DNA of 23,311 nucleotides, from assembly GCA_020060215.1 (NCBI GenBank), contig JAGVAP010000108.1:1-23311 (forward strand), given 5' to 3'. Position numbers and translations under genes: made by a program. Of this stretch, positions 1-8,148 are shown one piece after another (position 1 is the stretch's first letter; each line of letters begins with the position of its first letter). Below the pieces are notes generated by a model, which did not search any database, was not told the DNA's origin, and saw nothing but the letters and a program-made list of their open reading frames with translations. Source of the DNA: Deltaproteobacteria bacterium. GTDB taxonomy: Bacteria > Desulfobacterota > DSM-4660 > Desulfatiglandales > HGW-15.

Positions 1-1
1 C

Positions 2-481
2 AGCGGGAAGGCGGCCCTCCCTGCTCCGAAGGGAGACATCTACCGTGGTGCGGAAGGGGCCCGGCGGATCCTGTACGTGGCCGACAATGCCGGCGAGATC
101 GGGTTCGACTCCCTCCTGATCGCCATGCTCAAGGAGATGGGGGCCAGGGTCACCCTGGTCGTGAAGGAGGGGCCGTTCTTCGACGACGCCACCCCGGACG
201 ATGTGCGTTACTTCGAGCTCGAAAGGCTGGTGGATGACATGTTCCCGGTCAAACACATCTTCGTGCCCCAGGAGGCGCGACCCCGGTTGGCTCTCGTCTT
301 CCAGGAGAGCGACCTCGTCATCTCAAAGGGCACGGGGAACTTCGAAGCCCTGAAGGGACACCCCGCCAAGAAGCCCACCCTTTTTCTGCTGAAGTCCAAG
401 TGCGACCCCGTCTCCGTGCAGACGGGGACGCCGATCGGAGACTTCGTTCTGAGCGTAGAGAACCTCTCCCCCCTTTCTTGA
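2..481 (+). CDS. DUF89/ARMT1-like metal-dependent phosphatase, C-terminal part (5' truncated by window)
   Basis: The frame is open from the left edge of the window, so the N-terminal part lies upstream and the GTG at 77 is internal. The visible protein carries the DUF89 (PF01937) hallmarks: V-A-D-N-A-G-E-I-G-F-D, whose Asp and Asn bind the metal in this fold, then a Rossmann-like segment LLIAMLKEMGARVTLVVKEGP, the motif SKGTGNFEAL and a terminal LFLLKSKCDPV strand. Family members are divalent-metal phosphatases acting on phosphorylated metabolites (damage-control phosphatases); the substrate here is unknown. It converges with the FAD oxidoreductase gene on the other strand and is separated from it by REP-like repeats, so it probably belongs to a different transcription unit from the minus-strand block. 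Confidence 0.85.
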   Translation, partial: SGKAALPAPKGDIYRGAEGARRILYVADNAGEIGFDSLLIAMLKEMGARVTLVVKEGPFFDDATPDDVRYFELERLVDDMFPVKHIFVPQEARPRLALVFQESDLVISKGTGNFEALKGHPAKKPTLFLLKSKCDPVSVQTGTPIGDFVLSVENLSPLS

Positions 482-502
482 ACCGATGTCCATTGGCTAC
501 GT

Positions 503-615
503 CTGTAGGAGCAAGCTCCCGCTTGCGATTCCTCCGTCCCATCTGTAGGGGCAAGCTCCCGCTTGCGATTCCTTCCCCTCGGTGAAGAGATCGCGAGCAC
601 AGCTCGCTCCTACAG
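503..615. repeat. REP-like cluster: two direct copies and one inverted copy
   Basis: Copy 1 (503-533) and copy 2 (543-573) are 31 bp each, differ at one base and repeat with a 40-bp period. Each starts CTGTAGG and contains a hairpin with stem GCAAGC/GCTTGC around TCCC. Copy 3 (589-615) lies in inverted orientation and has stem GCGAGC/GCTCGC, so a base changed on both arms and the stem is kept. The GTAG tetranucleotide beside a short stem-loop is typical of REP elements mobilised by RAYT (TnpA-REP) transposases. The cluster sits between two convergent genes, where it could also act as an RNA 3'-end structure. Confidence 0.75.
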
Positions 616-649
616 CGATCAGCCCGTAACGGGCGTACGCTCGAGGTCA

Positions 650-2290
650 TCAGAAATTCGGCATGGGGAGCCCCAGGTCTTTCGCAATGGTCCTGTAGCA
701 GTTGTAGCTGGACCCGCGTCCGATGCCGGCGCCGCCGTACACGCCTGACGAGCACATGTAGAGGTTCTTGACAAAGGTCCTGTACCCGCCGGGCAGGCCC
801 CTCCAGCGCCCGATCTGAACACCGCTGCAGTTCCCTTCGCACCAGCCCCCTTCCTTCATGTCCAGGTGGGTGTCCTGGATGTCCACGGGGTTGGTGATGC
901 GGTGGGTGATGAGGTTGTCCTTCGTCATGTTGGGGGCGACCTCGGCCCACCGCTCGAAGAGCACATCCACAAACTGCTCGGTCATCTGCTTCCATTCCTT
1001 CCTGGAGAACAGCCGGGCCGGACAGGTGAACTCTTCGACGTGCAGGGAATACTTTCCCTCAGGCACCCTGCTCCGGTCCCAGATGCTGTCGGGCGCGGTG
1101 AGGATGAACATCTTGGAGGGGATCCCGAAGAGAAAGATCTCGTGCATGTACTTGTCTTCCATGAAACCGAGGTCTTTGGGCGCAAAATAGGTGCGCGGCG
1201 TGGCGTTGACGTCGGGGTTGTCCTTTGCGGCGGTGTATTGCGGAAGCTCATGGACCCCTACGGTGCCCCAGAAGAGCTGGGCTCGATCGAAGAGGTACAC
1301 ACGGGCCTTCCGCTTCATGTCGTCCGTGATCCGGTCCTCCCCGATCAACCTCAGAAAGAGCTGAGGGGCCGCATTGTCCGAGACCACCAGCTGCCGGGCA
1401 CGGATTTCGGTCCCGTCCAGCAGCTTCACCCCGGTAGCCTTTCCGTTTTCGATCAGCACTTTCTGCACTTCCGAGTTGATGTGGTATTCGATCCCCTGTT
1501 TCTTGCCGACGGAGACCAGCGCATCGGTGATGGCCTGGGTGCCTCCTTTTGCGATGGCCGCCGGTTCCCACCCCAGCGTGAGATGGATGGTGGCGATCGT
1601 CACCATCAGCCCGGGGACATCGTCCGGGTAGCAGCCCCAGGAGGTGAGGAATCCCCGCAAGGTCAATATCCTCAGCTCGTCGCTCTCGAAGAAATACCGG
1701 GCGATCTGCTTGCAGGTCATGAACTGCATGGGGACTTCCAGCCCGCTCTTCGGATCATTGCAGAGCTCCTCCAGGGGGTCCGGCACTCCCCACGGGGTGG
1801 GAGGCGAATACCGGTACTTGTGGAAGGCGGCCCGCCAGCTGTTCCTGTATTTTTCCGTGAGATCGAGGTAGGTCTCCGCATCGGTCTTGGAGAACCGTGC
1901 GATCTGGTCATAGGTCTTCTTGACATTGGCCTCGTTGTACCTCGTCTCCCCCGTCTTCGGGTCGATCACGGTGAAGGCCGCATAGGCGACATAGCTGGTC
2001 CCGTCGTCGAAGATGATGGCTTCGTTGGTATCCGGGAACGTGTACTCCAACCCTTCGGCTCGAAGATTGAATTCCTTGTACGCGGGATGACTGTAGAAGC
2101 GTGTGAAGTGTGCGCAGAAATTCCCGCGGAACCCGGGGGCCGCGAGATCTTCCGTGATGGCTCCGCCGCCTATGTGGTCCAACCGCTCAAAAACACCGAC
2201 CTTCATGCCTGCCTTGGCCAGGTATGGGGCGATGATCGTCCCGTGGTGTCCTCCTCCGATGATGACCGCATCGTAACTCTTGTCCGCCAT
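650..2290 (-). CDS. FAD-dependent oxidoreductase, phytoene dehydrogenase/CrtI-like superfamily
   Basis: The protein has 546 residues, a usual length for the family. It opens with a dinucleotide-binding fold, AVIIGGGHHG (residues 9-17), then ERLDHIGGGA, the Glu that binds the FAD ribose and the GGGA loop seen in CrtI/NDP-oxidoreductase proteins. A C-terminal FAD-contact segment near residues 500-530 reads GLPGG...GVYGGAGIGRG. There is no signal peptide or clear membrane segment. The ATG start follows AGGAGG at a good distance. It is the last gene of the minus-strand block, 181 bp downstream of etfB. Members of this superfamily desaturate or isomerise alicyclic and isoprenoid substrates with FAD as acceptor. 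A role as a dehydrogenase feeding the adjacent Etf is inferred from position only; carotenoid synthesis is unlikely because no other crt gene is visible. Confidence 0.85.
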   Translation of the reverse strand: MADKSYDAVIIGGGHHGTIIAPYLAKAGMKVGVFERLDHIGGGAITEDLAAPGFRGNFCAHFTRFYSHPAYKEFNLRAEGLEYTFPDTNEAIIFDDGTSYVAYAAFTVIDPKTGETRYNEANVKKTYDQIARFSKTDAETYLDLTEKYRNSWRAAFHKYRYSPPTPWGVPDPLEELCNDPKSGLEVPMQFMTCKQIARYFFESDELRILTLRGFLTSWGCYPDDVPGLMVTIATIHLTLGWEPAAIAKGGTQAITDALVSVGKKQGIEYHINSEVQKVLIENGKATGVKLLDGTEIRARQLVVSDNAAPQLFLRLIGEDRITDDMKRKARVYLFDRAQLFWGTVGVHELPQYTAAKDNPDVNATPRTYFAPKDLGFMEDKYMHEIFLFGIPSKMFILTAPDSIWDRSRVPEGKYSLHVEEFTCPARLFSRKEWKQMTEQFVDVLFERWAEVAPNMTKDNLITHRITNPVDIQDTHLDMKEGGWCEGNCSGVQIGRWRGLPGGYRTFVKNLYMCSSGVYGGAGIGRGSSYNCYRTIAKDLGLPMPNF

Positions 2291-2339
2291 GTCGTACCCT
2301 CCTGTTCATTTTCAGATGATCGTGAAAACGGTTCCAAAT

Positions 2340-2462
2340 CCCCCCTCGCCCCCTTTACCAAGGGAGGGAGACCTGGAATAGGTCTTCCCCCTTTGGAAGG
2401 AACGGATCTCCCCTTGGAGGGAGCGGGTCCTCCCTTCTGGAAAGGGGAGACAGAGGGGACTG
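2340..2462. repeat. C/G-rich inverted repeat cluster between etfB and the FAD oxidoreductase
   Basis: The gap holds a unit near 2340-2371 (a C-rich arm, CCCTTTACCAAGGG core) and a similar unit in inverted orientation near 2424-2462 (CCCTTCTGGAAAGGG core, then GAGGGGAC). A weaker third palindromic segment lies between them. The whole can fold into several short stem-loops. It resembles intergenic palindromic repeats of GC-rich deltaproteobacteria. It may attenuate or process the transcript between etfB and the distal gene. No open frame with a start and ribosome site is visible in the gap. Confidence 0.6.
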
Positions 2463-2471
2463 TTCCTCGCT

Positions 2472-3266
2472 CTATCTCAGTCCCTTGAAGACGGATGCCA
2501 GCTTGCCCGCCTTTTCGTCTACGGATGCACCATCGATGAACACGCACTCCCTCCTCATGTCCGGCGGCGGGCACAGCTCGGTCAGCTGCAGGGGCCTGAG
2601 GGTCTCCACCTTCAGGTCCAGATGTCTGCTCCCCCACTTGGGGATGGTCATGGGACGCCTGAGGAGGGCCATCATCTTGGTCCTCGCCACGTATCTCAGC
2701 TCCCCGACCTCGTTGCTCACCGTCACCAGCGCGGGCAGCCCGGCCTCGACCACCTCGTAACCGACCGGGACGATCTTTTCCGCCACCACGCTCCTGTCCT
2801 GGACCTTGATCGACCGCGCCAGGCTGATGGCCGGGATCCCCAGCGCCTCGGCCAGGATCAGACCCACCTGGCCCGAATCCCAGTCCCCGGCCTGCCTTCC
2901 GGTCAGGATCAGATCGTACTCCCCGATCTTCCTGATGGCGGCACAGAGCACGTGGGCGATGGAGCGGCTCTCCAGCCTCTCGAAGGCCGGGTCTTCGAGA
3001 AGGATCAAGGCGTCGGCACCGGCGGCCACGGTCTTTCGCAGCACCGTGTCCGACACCTTCCTTCCCATGCTCAGGACCGTGATCTTTCCCCCCGCCTCTT
3101 CCTTGATCCGGATCGCGGCCTCCAGGGCGTTTTCGTCATAGGGGCTGATCACGTCCGGGGCGTCCACCGCGACCTCCTTCTTCTCCACATCGACGCTGAC
3201 GTTGGAGAACGGCGCTTCCGGGTCCGGTATCTGTTTCGCACAGACAATCATTCTCACCTCTTTCAT
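2472..3266 (-). CDS. etfB: Electron transfer flavoprotein beta subunit
   Basis: The protein has 264 residues, normal for EtfB, which binds AMP (or a second FAD in bifurcating forms) and forms the Etf heterodimer. It begins with MKEVRMIVCAKQIPDPE, the typical first strand of the adenine-nucleotide alpha-hydrolase-like fold, then ISPYDENALEAAIRIKE, and later LILTGRQAGDWDSGQVGLILAEALGIP, the ETF-beta signature region. The same frame stays open far upstream, but the start is placed at the ATG at 3266 because it is preceded by GGAGGAGTGAGC and because the upstream translation is antisense-like low-complexity sequence overlapping etfA. The stop of etfA lies 2 nt upstream of this ATG, so the two subunits are translationally coupled. 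Confidence 0.95.
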   Translation of the reverse strand: MKEVRMIVCAKQIPDPEAPFSNVSVDVEKKEVAVDAPDVISPYDENALEAAIRIKEEAGGKITVLSMGRKVSDTVLRKTVAAGADALILLEDPAFERLESRSIAHVLCAAIRKIGEYDLILTGRQAGDWDSGQVGLILAEALGIPAISLARSIKVQDRSVVAEKIVPVGYEVVEAGLPALVTVSNEVGELRYVARTKMMALLRRPMTIPKWGSRHLDLKVETLRPLQLTELCPPPDMRRECVFIDGASVDEKAGKLASVFKGLR

Positions 3267-3268
3267 GC

Positions 3269-4252
3269 TCACTCCTCCAGTTTCCTGATCAGCGCGGGAA
3301 GGATCTCCCTGTAGTCGCCGACCACTCCGTAGTCGGCCACCTTGAACATGTTGCATCCCGGGTCGTTGTTGATGGCGATGATCTTCCTGGATCGAATCAT
3401 CCCGACCAGGTGCTGCACCGCCCCCGAGATGCCGACCGCCACGTAGGCGTCCGGCGAGATCATCGAGCCGGTCAGTCCCACCTGGTGGTCGGAGGACATC
3501 CAACCCTTGTCCACCACCGGCCGGCTGCACCCGATCAGCACCTTCCCATGGCTCTTGCTCAGCCCCCTGGCCAGGGCCGTGAGCACGTCGAAGTCCTCTT
3601 TCTCGGCAATCCCCCGGCCACCGGATATGACCACATTGGCCTTGTCCAGCTCGACAACCTCCTGCTCCACGGTCCTGAGCGACCTGACCTTGATGACGGA
3701 GTCGTCGAGCGGCGGGGCCATGGAGACCACTTCGCCCTTCGCGGCCGCCGGCTCCGCCGGCCCGAAGGCCCCTTTCCTGACGGTCACGATCTGAGGGCTC
3801 CCCTCCGTCTTCACCACGGCCACGGCATTGCCCCCATAGATGGGTTTTGTGCGGATGAGCCTTTTGTCCGCGGGGTCGATCGTCAAGGCGGTGCAGTCCG
3901 TGGTCAAATCCGTGTCCAGCCGGTATGCCAGCCTGGGAGCGACTTCCCTCCCCACAAACGCATGGCTGATGAGAAAGACCTTGGGCGAGATCCGCCTGCA
4001 CAGCCACTCCAGGGCGGATACCCACGCATCGGGCTGGAAATCCCCGAGCAGCGGGTGCTCCAGCCGATAGACCTTGTTCAAGCCGTAACCCGCCGCAGAT
4101 TCCGCCAGCCGGGCCGTTTCCGCTCCGACCACCACGGCCGCAGCCCCGGCGGACAGGTCCCCGGCCAGGACCTCGGCCCCCCGGATCAGTTCGAGGGACC
4201 TCTTGTCCAGCCCGCCCTCCTTGCTTTCAGCCAAAACCAATATTTCACTCAT
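3269..4252 (-). CDS. etfA: Electron transfer flavoprotein alpha subunit
   Basis: The protein has 327 residues, slightly longer than a minimal EtfA. An N-terminal domain (MSEILVLAES...) is followed by the conserved FAD domain: VVISGGRGI (208-214), CSRPVVDKGW (242-251), HQVGLTG (256-262), GISGAVQHLVGM (274-285) and IIAINNDPGCNMFKVADYGVVGD (291-313), all typical FAD-contact segments. There is no extra ferredoxin domain. Etf accepts electrons from acyl-CoA dehydrogenases or similar flavoenzymes. The gene sits directly downstream of the Emo-like membrane protein with 31 nt between them, which fits an Etf that delivers electrons to the quinone pool rather than to NAD-dependent bifurcation. Confidence 0.96.
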   Translation of the reverse strand: MSEILVLAESKEGGLDKRSLELIRGAEVLAGDLSAGAAAVVVGAETARLAESAAGYGLNKVYRLEHPLLGDFQPDAWVSALEWLCRRISPKVFLISHAFVGREVAPRLAYRLDTDLTTDCTALTIDPADKRLIRTKPIYGGNAVAVVKTEGSPQIVTVRKGAFGPAEPAAAKGEVVSMAPPLDDSVIKVRSLRTVEQEVVELDKANVVISGGRGIAEKEDFDVLTALARGLSKSHGKVLIGCSRPVVDKGWMSSDHQVGLTGSMISPDAYVAVGISGAVQHLVGMIRSRKIIAINNDPGCNMFKVADYGVVGDYREILPALIRKLEE

Positions 4253-4283
4253 CCCTCCCAGCCTCCTTGTCTGGTCGTTATCG

Positions 4284-6269
4284 TTACAATGAACCCAGGA
4301 CCAGCTCGTTCAGGTCCATCACCTTCAGACTCCCCTCCAGCCCGGACGTCTTCGATGCATCCTCCAGCATGATGAGGCAGAGGGGGCATGCCGTGACCAG
4401 GATCCGGGCCCCGGTGGCCTGCGCTTCCCGGATACGGATCTCGCTCATCCTCGGCCGGCCGTCCAGCTCTTTCCCCTGCCACATCCTTCCTCCGCCTGCG
4501 CCGCAGCAGAGGCTGTCCGGACCATGGTGGGCCATTTCGACCAGCCTCATGCCGGGGATGGCGCGGATGATCTCTCTCGGCTCCTCGAAGATCCGGTTGT
4601 GGCGGCCGAGGTAGCAGGGGTCGTGATAGGTCACCAGGGTGGGGGGGGAATCCTTCGGTTGGAGCCTCCCCTCCCGGAAGAGATCTCTCAGGACCGGCGC
4701 GTAGTGGCGCACGCGAAAACCCTTCTCCGCGTACTCGTTCGAAAGGGTGTGGAAGCAGTGGGGGGAAGAGGTCACCACCTCCTCGACGCCGTACTGATCG
4801 AAGAGGCTGCGGCAGTTCTCCATCTTCTCCTGGAAAAGACCGACCTCCCCCGCCACCCGGGCGATGTCCCCGCAGCAGGGTTCCTTCTCTCCGAGGGTCC
4901 CGAAGTCCACCCCAGCACGCTTCAGGATGGATGAGAAGGATCGGGCGATCCCCTGTGCCCTCTCGTCGATGGAGGTGGTGCATCCCACGAAATAGCAGAG
5001 CTGCCCCTCCTTCCCGCCCCTCGGGAGGGCCGGGACATCGAGGTCCTTGCTCCAGGAACCCTTTTGGCGCTTGGAGGCGACCCAGGGATTCTCGTAGTTG
5101 AAGAGCTTTTCGAGGGTCTGGTTCATCAGGTCCGGCACTTCCTTTCCCTCGATGATCAGGTCCGACCGCTTTCTCAGGACCGCCTTGAAAGCGGCCCCGT
5201 ATACCGGGCAGACCTCCAGGCAGGCCGCGCAGGTGGTGCAGTGCCAGGCCGCCCAGTCTTGGACCGGAGCCGCCTCGCTCAGGAGCCGGATATCGCCATA
5301 CCGGAAGTTGCCGAGCCACAGGGCGCGCCGCGCGGCCTGCACGAAGTCGCGGGGCGCGAAGGGCTCGCCCGCGCCCGCAGAGGGACAGGCCTGTACGCAG
5401 CGACCGCAGCGCATACAGGCATCGAAGAAGACGACCTCTCCCAGGGAGAGGGGCTTTTCCCCGAAATCCACGGGCAGCGCTTCATCCCCTTCCGCCGGCG
5501 GTTCGAGGGGCTCTGAAGGGAAGGCCGGGATCTCCTCCTCCTCCGCCGGGGCATGGCGAAGGTAAAGGGACGCGGGTGCGCCCAGCAGATGGAAGAGCTT
5601 CGTGTAAGGGATGACGGCTATAAAACCCAGGCTCAGCAGCCCGTGGCCCCACCAGAGGTAGGGATAGAGCGACAGGGCCGCGGATCCTGAAAGTACGGAG
5701 CCTGCCCATCCCCCGGCAAAGGACCACAGGGACCATTCCGGCCTCTGGGCCGCCACTCTTGCCCCCTCCAGGAGGAACCCGGACAGGACGACCACCAGGA
5801 GCCACACGGGAACGAGTCCATCCTCCATCCTGCGCTCCAGCCTGGGGACCCGTTGGATATACCTCCGAACGAGCGCCCAGACCAGACCCGCCGTGAGGAG
5901 AAGCCCCCCGAGCTCCGTGACGACCTCAAAGACCAGATGCGCCCCGCCCGTCAGGAAGGAATGGATGTACTCGTGCACCGCAAGAAGGGCGGTGCCCGCC
6001 AGGAGGACGAGAAACCCCCAGAAGATGAGGAGGTGCATGGTGCCGGCATTCACATCCCCCTGAAACACCCTGAGCCCCAGGAAGATCTCCGGCAGCGTCT
6101 TCATCCATGCGCCGGGCGAAAAGGAGACCCTGCTCCGGGGTGTGCTCTTCAGCCAGACGGAGATGTGGACGGCGACACCGACCACGAAAACGATCGCGGC
6201 CAGTGCGGAAAGCACGTAAAAGAGCCATACGCCCTCTATATTCCAGTAGAGCTCCCTCGCTGCCGTCAT
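4284..6269 (-). CDS. Emo-like Etf:(methyl)menaquinone oxidoreductase, membrane heme/FeS/CCG-domain protein
   Basis: The protein has 661 residues. Five hydrophobic segments lie near 13-40, 78-100, 112-136, 152-174 and 201-229, with histidines suited to heme b ligation in a NarI-like domain. Two [4Fe-4S] motifs follow (CMRCGRCVQACP, 285-295; CTTCAACLEVCP, 344-354). Two HdrD-type CCG domains end the protein: C425...C430...C465C466, and DPCYLGRH...LCCGAGGG (550-594) with CPLC at 628-631. This layout matches the DUF224/Emo family of Desulfobacterota and syntrophs, shown to move electrons from reduced Etf to menaquinone (established for the family). The neighbouring etfAB genes support this. The ATG at 6269 has GGAGA about 10 nt upstream. 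No Etf-QO type FAD domain is present. Confidence 0.88.
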   Translation of the reverse strand: MTAARELYWNIEGVWLFYVLSALAAIVFVVGVAVHISVWLKSTPRSRVSFSPGAWMKTLPEIFLGLRVFQGDVNAGTMHLLIFWGFLVLLAGTALLAVHEYIHSFLTGGAHLVFEVVTELGGLLLTAGLVWALVRRYIQRVPRLERRMEDGLVPVWLLVVVLSGFLLEGARVAAQRPEWSLWSFAGGWAGSVLSGSAALSLYPYLWWGHGLLSLGFIAVIPYTKLFHLLGAPASLYLRHAPAEEEEIPAFPSEPLEPPAEGDEALPVDFGEKPLSLGEVVFFDACMRCGRCVQACPSAGAGEPFAPRDFVQAARRALWLGNFRYGDIRLLSEAAPVQDWAAWHCTTCAACLEVCPVYGAAFKAVLRKRSDLIIEGKEVPDLMNQTLEKLFNYENPWVASKRQKGSWSKDLDVPALPRGGKEGQLCYFVGCTTSIDERAQGIARSFSSILKRAGVDFGTLGEKEPCCGDIARVAGEVGLFQEKMENCRSLFDQYGVEEVVTSSPHCFHTLSNEYAEKGFRVRHYAPVLRDLFREGRLQPKDSPPTLVTYHDPCYLGRHNRIFEEPREIIRAIPGMRLVEMAHHGPDSLCCGAGGGRMWQGKELDGRPRMSEIRIREAQATGARILVTACPLCLIMLEDASKTSGLEGSLKVMDLNELVLGSL

Positions 6270-6297
6270 AGGATCTTTTCTCCGCTATGCATAGTGC

Positions 6298-6365
6298 CGC
6301 CACGAAGACACGAAGACACCAAGGTGGTACTCTGGTTTCCTTCGTGGCTTGGTGACTTCGCGGCG
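6298..6365. repeat. Imperfect 27-bp inverted repeat (CACGAAGACAC-type)
   Basis: The left arm (6298-6324) and right arm (6339-6365) are imperfect reverse complements, matching at about 22 of 27 positions, around a 14-nt loop. Each arm is itself built of a 9-bp near-period (CACGAAGAC). It lies in the 144-bp gap between the NIPSNAP-like gene and the Emo-like gene. A related single copy occurs at about 16880-16899. The remainder of the gap contains another short C/G-rich palindrome near 6391-6412. This is probably a dispersed intergenic repeat that folds in the transcript. Confidence 0.7.
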
Positions 6366-6413
6366 GATCTTCTCGGGTAACTGCACCATCCCCTCCTCTG
6401 GCGGGAGGGGGAT

Positions 6414-7076
6414 CTAGAATTTCTTCATCATCTCCTTCATGAGGTAGGGCACCTCGATGCGGCCGGTAGGCGCGAGGATCCGGCTGCTGTAGTCCGTCGC
6501 GAAGTCGTTCTTGAGCGTTCTCATGAGGCGCCTGAACTCGGACGAATCGACCGCCCTGGCGATGTCCACGATCCCCCTGGAGGTGCTCTCGGCCATGGTC
6601 TTTGGCCCCGTCCCCACGACAAGGCGCCACCCCCCGGTGATCGGGACGCCCAGATCCTTCATGCGGGGGATGCACTCCTCCTTCACGAAGTGGTAGTGGC
6701 CCTCCTCCTTCCCGGGCAGGACGTTGTAGTACTGGTTGAATTTCCAGACCCCGGTCTGGATCCGATACGGCCCTTCCTGGCTGATCCGGCTGGAGGGGGC
6801 CCACACCTTGCTGCTGTACTTCCAGACGTACTGGAGCAGCCGGTCGGAAAGCACGCTGTACTCCTTTGCGGCAAGGCTCCTCTGCAGGCTCTCCATGCTC
6901 TCCACCTCGGCGGCCGCAACGATCCTCGGTCCTTCCCCCACCACGACGTAATACCCGCCCACCAGGCGGATCCCCAGCTTCTCCATGGTGGGGACGTATT
7001 CGCCCAGGATGAAGGTGGAGTAATCGTCGAACCGCCCCGGCATCACGTCCCAATACTGGCTGAACAGTATGGCCAT
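6414..7076 (-). CDS. Tandem-duplicated NIPSNAP-like (dimeric alpha/beta-barrel) protein
   Basis: The protein has 220 residues and two homologous halves, visible by eye. FSQYWDVMPG (5-14) matches FNQYYNVLPG (113-122). GGYYVVVGEGPRIVAAAEVES (40-60) matches GGWRLVVGTGPKTMAESTSRG (148-168). YSSKVWAPSSRI (87-98) matches YSSRILAPTGRI (196-207). Each half has the size and strand pattern of a ferredoxin-like half barrel, so one chain may form a complete barrel. The fold assignment is inference; such proteins act as small-molecule-binding enzymes or accessory proteins. The ATG follows AGGAGGGGGGACCG, and the gene starts only 12 nt after the stop of the phosphotransferase ATP-binding subunit, so the products probably work together. 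No cofactor ligand is obvious. Confidence 0.75.
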   Translation of the reverse strand: MAILFSQYWDVMPGRFDDYSTFILGEYVPTMEKLGIRLVGGYYVVVGEGPRIVAAAEVESMESLQRSLAAKEYSVLSDRLLQYVWKYSSKVWAPSSRISQEGPYRIQTGVWKFNQYYNVLPGKEEGHYHFVKEECIPRMKDLGVPITGGWRLVVGTGPKTMAESTSRGIVDIARAVDSSEFRRLMRTLKNDFATDYSSRILAPTGRIEVPYLMKEMMKKF

Positions 7077-7088
7077 CGGTCCCCCCTC

Positions 7089-8114
7089 CTAGAATTTGAA
7101 GACCCTCGTCATGAGCTCGGCGATGTACTCGGATTCGTCCTTCTTCTTCTCGGTGTACTTCGCGGGCCTCGCCTGGACCCAGTACAGGCTTCGCGGCAGA
7201 CTGAGATCGCTGTCCAGCACCCACTCCATGTCCTGCGGCTTCTTGAAGTGTCCTTCCACATCCAGGGCGACGCGCACGATCTCCAGCAGCTCTTCCCCGG
7301 TGATGCACGGCTGCAGCTGCATATCCAGGGGGACATCGGTCATGGCGGTGCCGCTTCTCCGGTGGACGACCATTCGCGTCTTCCTGTTGATGGTGCTCTC
7401 GACCTCGCGGGATTCCTTGTCCACGAGGAAGTGATCGGGGTTGACCTCACCGCTGACCACGCTCTCCCCCAACCCCCAGTTCCCCTCCACCACGACCTTG
7501 GACAGGTCTCCCGTGGTGGGGAGGACCGTGAGCACCACCCCGGCGGACTTGGCATTCACCATCTTGAGGACCGCCACACCGATCGGCGCCCTCTCCATCT
7601 CCAGCCCCTTTTCCAGACGAAACGCGATGGCTCGGGCCGTGAAGGCACTCCCCCACACCTTGATCACATGCGTGCACAGATCCTCTTTTCCGAGCACGTT
7701 CAGGAAAGTCTCCATCTGGCCCGGCATGCTGACCGCGCCGCTGGAGCGCACCGCCACCCGGACGCGGTCCATGCCCACACGGGCGCAGAGCTCTTCATAG
7801 TAACGTTCCAGCTCCGTTTTCATCTCGTAGGGCATGGCCTTGGATTCGATGATGTTCCGAATGGTCCGGCTGGCCTCGATCTGCTTCTCCACCTCGTTGA
7901 ACCCCCCGGCTCGGGCCTTCACATACCGCCGGATCTCCTCGCCTGCGCCGCTCAGCTCCATGAACCGCTCGCACCCCTCCACGCAAATGGAAAACCCGGG
8001 CGGCACGCGCATGCCCAGCCGGGTCATCTCTCCAAGGTTTGCGCACTTCTTGCCGACGAGGTCGTTGTCCTCAGTGCAAAGCTCCTCAAACCAATAGATC
8101 CATTTGCCTGCCAT
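7089..8114 (-). CDS. PEP synthase/rifampin-phosphotransferase-like ATP-binding subunit (PPDK_N only)
   Basis: The protein has 341 residues and consists only of the ATP-grasp domain of the PEP synthase/PPDK family. GKKCANLGEM (21-30) with VPPGFSI is the N-terminal nucleotide loop. VRSSGAVSMPGQMETFLNV (122-140) is the phosphate-binding stretch. VVVEGNWGLGESVVSGEVNPDHFLVDK (207-233) and DMEW...LYWVQARPAKY (295-320) are the other conserved ATP-site segments. The phosphohistidine domain and the pyruvate barrel are absent; the former is supplied by the upstream gene. The frame is open further upstream, but the ATG at 8114 has GGACGGGAG before it and starts exactly at the family N-terminus (MAGKWIYWFEEL). 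The start lies 77 nt after the partner gene, with a strong hairpin between. Phenylphosphate synthase PpsA is another possible relative. Confidence 0.88.
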   Translation of the reverse strand: MAGKWIYWFEELCTEDNDLVGKKCANLGEMTRLGMRVPPGFSICVEGCERFMELSGAGEEIRRYVKARAGGFNEVEKQIEASRTIRNIIESKAMPYEMKTELERYYEELCARVGMDRVRVAVRSSGAVSMPGQMETFLNVLGKEDLCTHVIKVWGSAFTARAIAFRLEKGLEMERAPIGVAVLKMVNAKSAGVVLTVLPTTGDLSKVVVEGNWGLGESVVSGEVNPDHFLVDKESREVESTINRKTRMVVHRRSGTAMTDVPLDMQLQPCITGEELLEIVRVALDVEGHFKKPQDMEWVLDSDLSLPRSLYWVQARPAKYTEKKKDESEYIAELMTRVFKF

Positions 8115-8148
8115 GAACTCCCGTCCTTTCCGGAAACCCCTCACCCCT

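Noticed and set aside
503..615. CRISPR array
   Set aside because: Only two direct copies, 9-bp spacing between them, plus an inverted copy, and no cas genes. The same holds for repeats at 15436-15670 and 16945-17100.
866..2488. Long plus-strand open frame opposite the FAD oxidoreductase
   Set aside because: Same cause: no motifs, low-complexity composition, and the minus-strand frame has a good ribosome site and a clear FAD domain. Similar plus-strand frames opposite 6690-8504 and 8321-10009 were dropped for the same reason.
3267..4025. Upstream extension of the etfB frame
   Set aside because: The frame is open, but the extra residues have antisense-like composition and overlap etfA entirely. 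The ATG at 3266 has a strong ribosome site and gives a normal EtfB.
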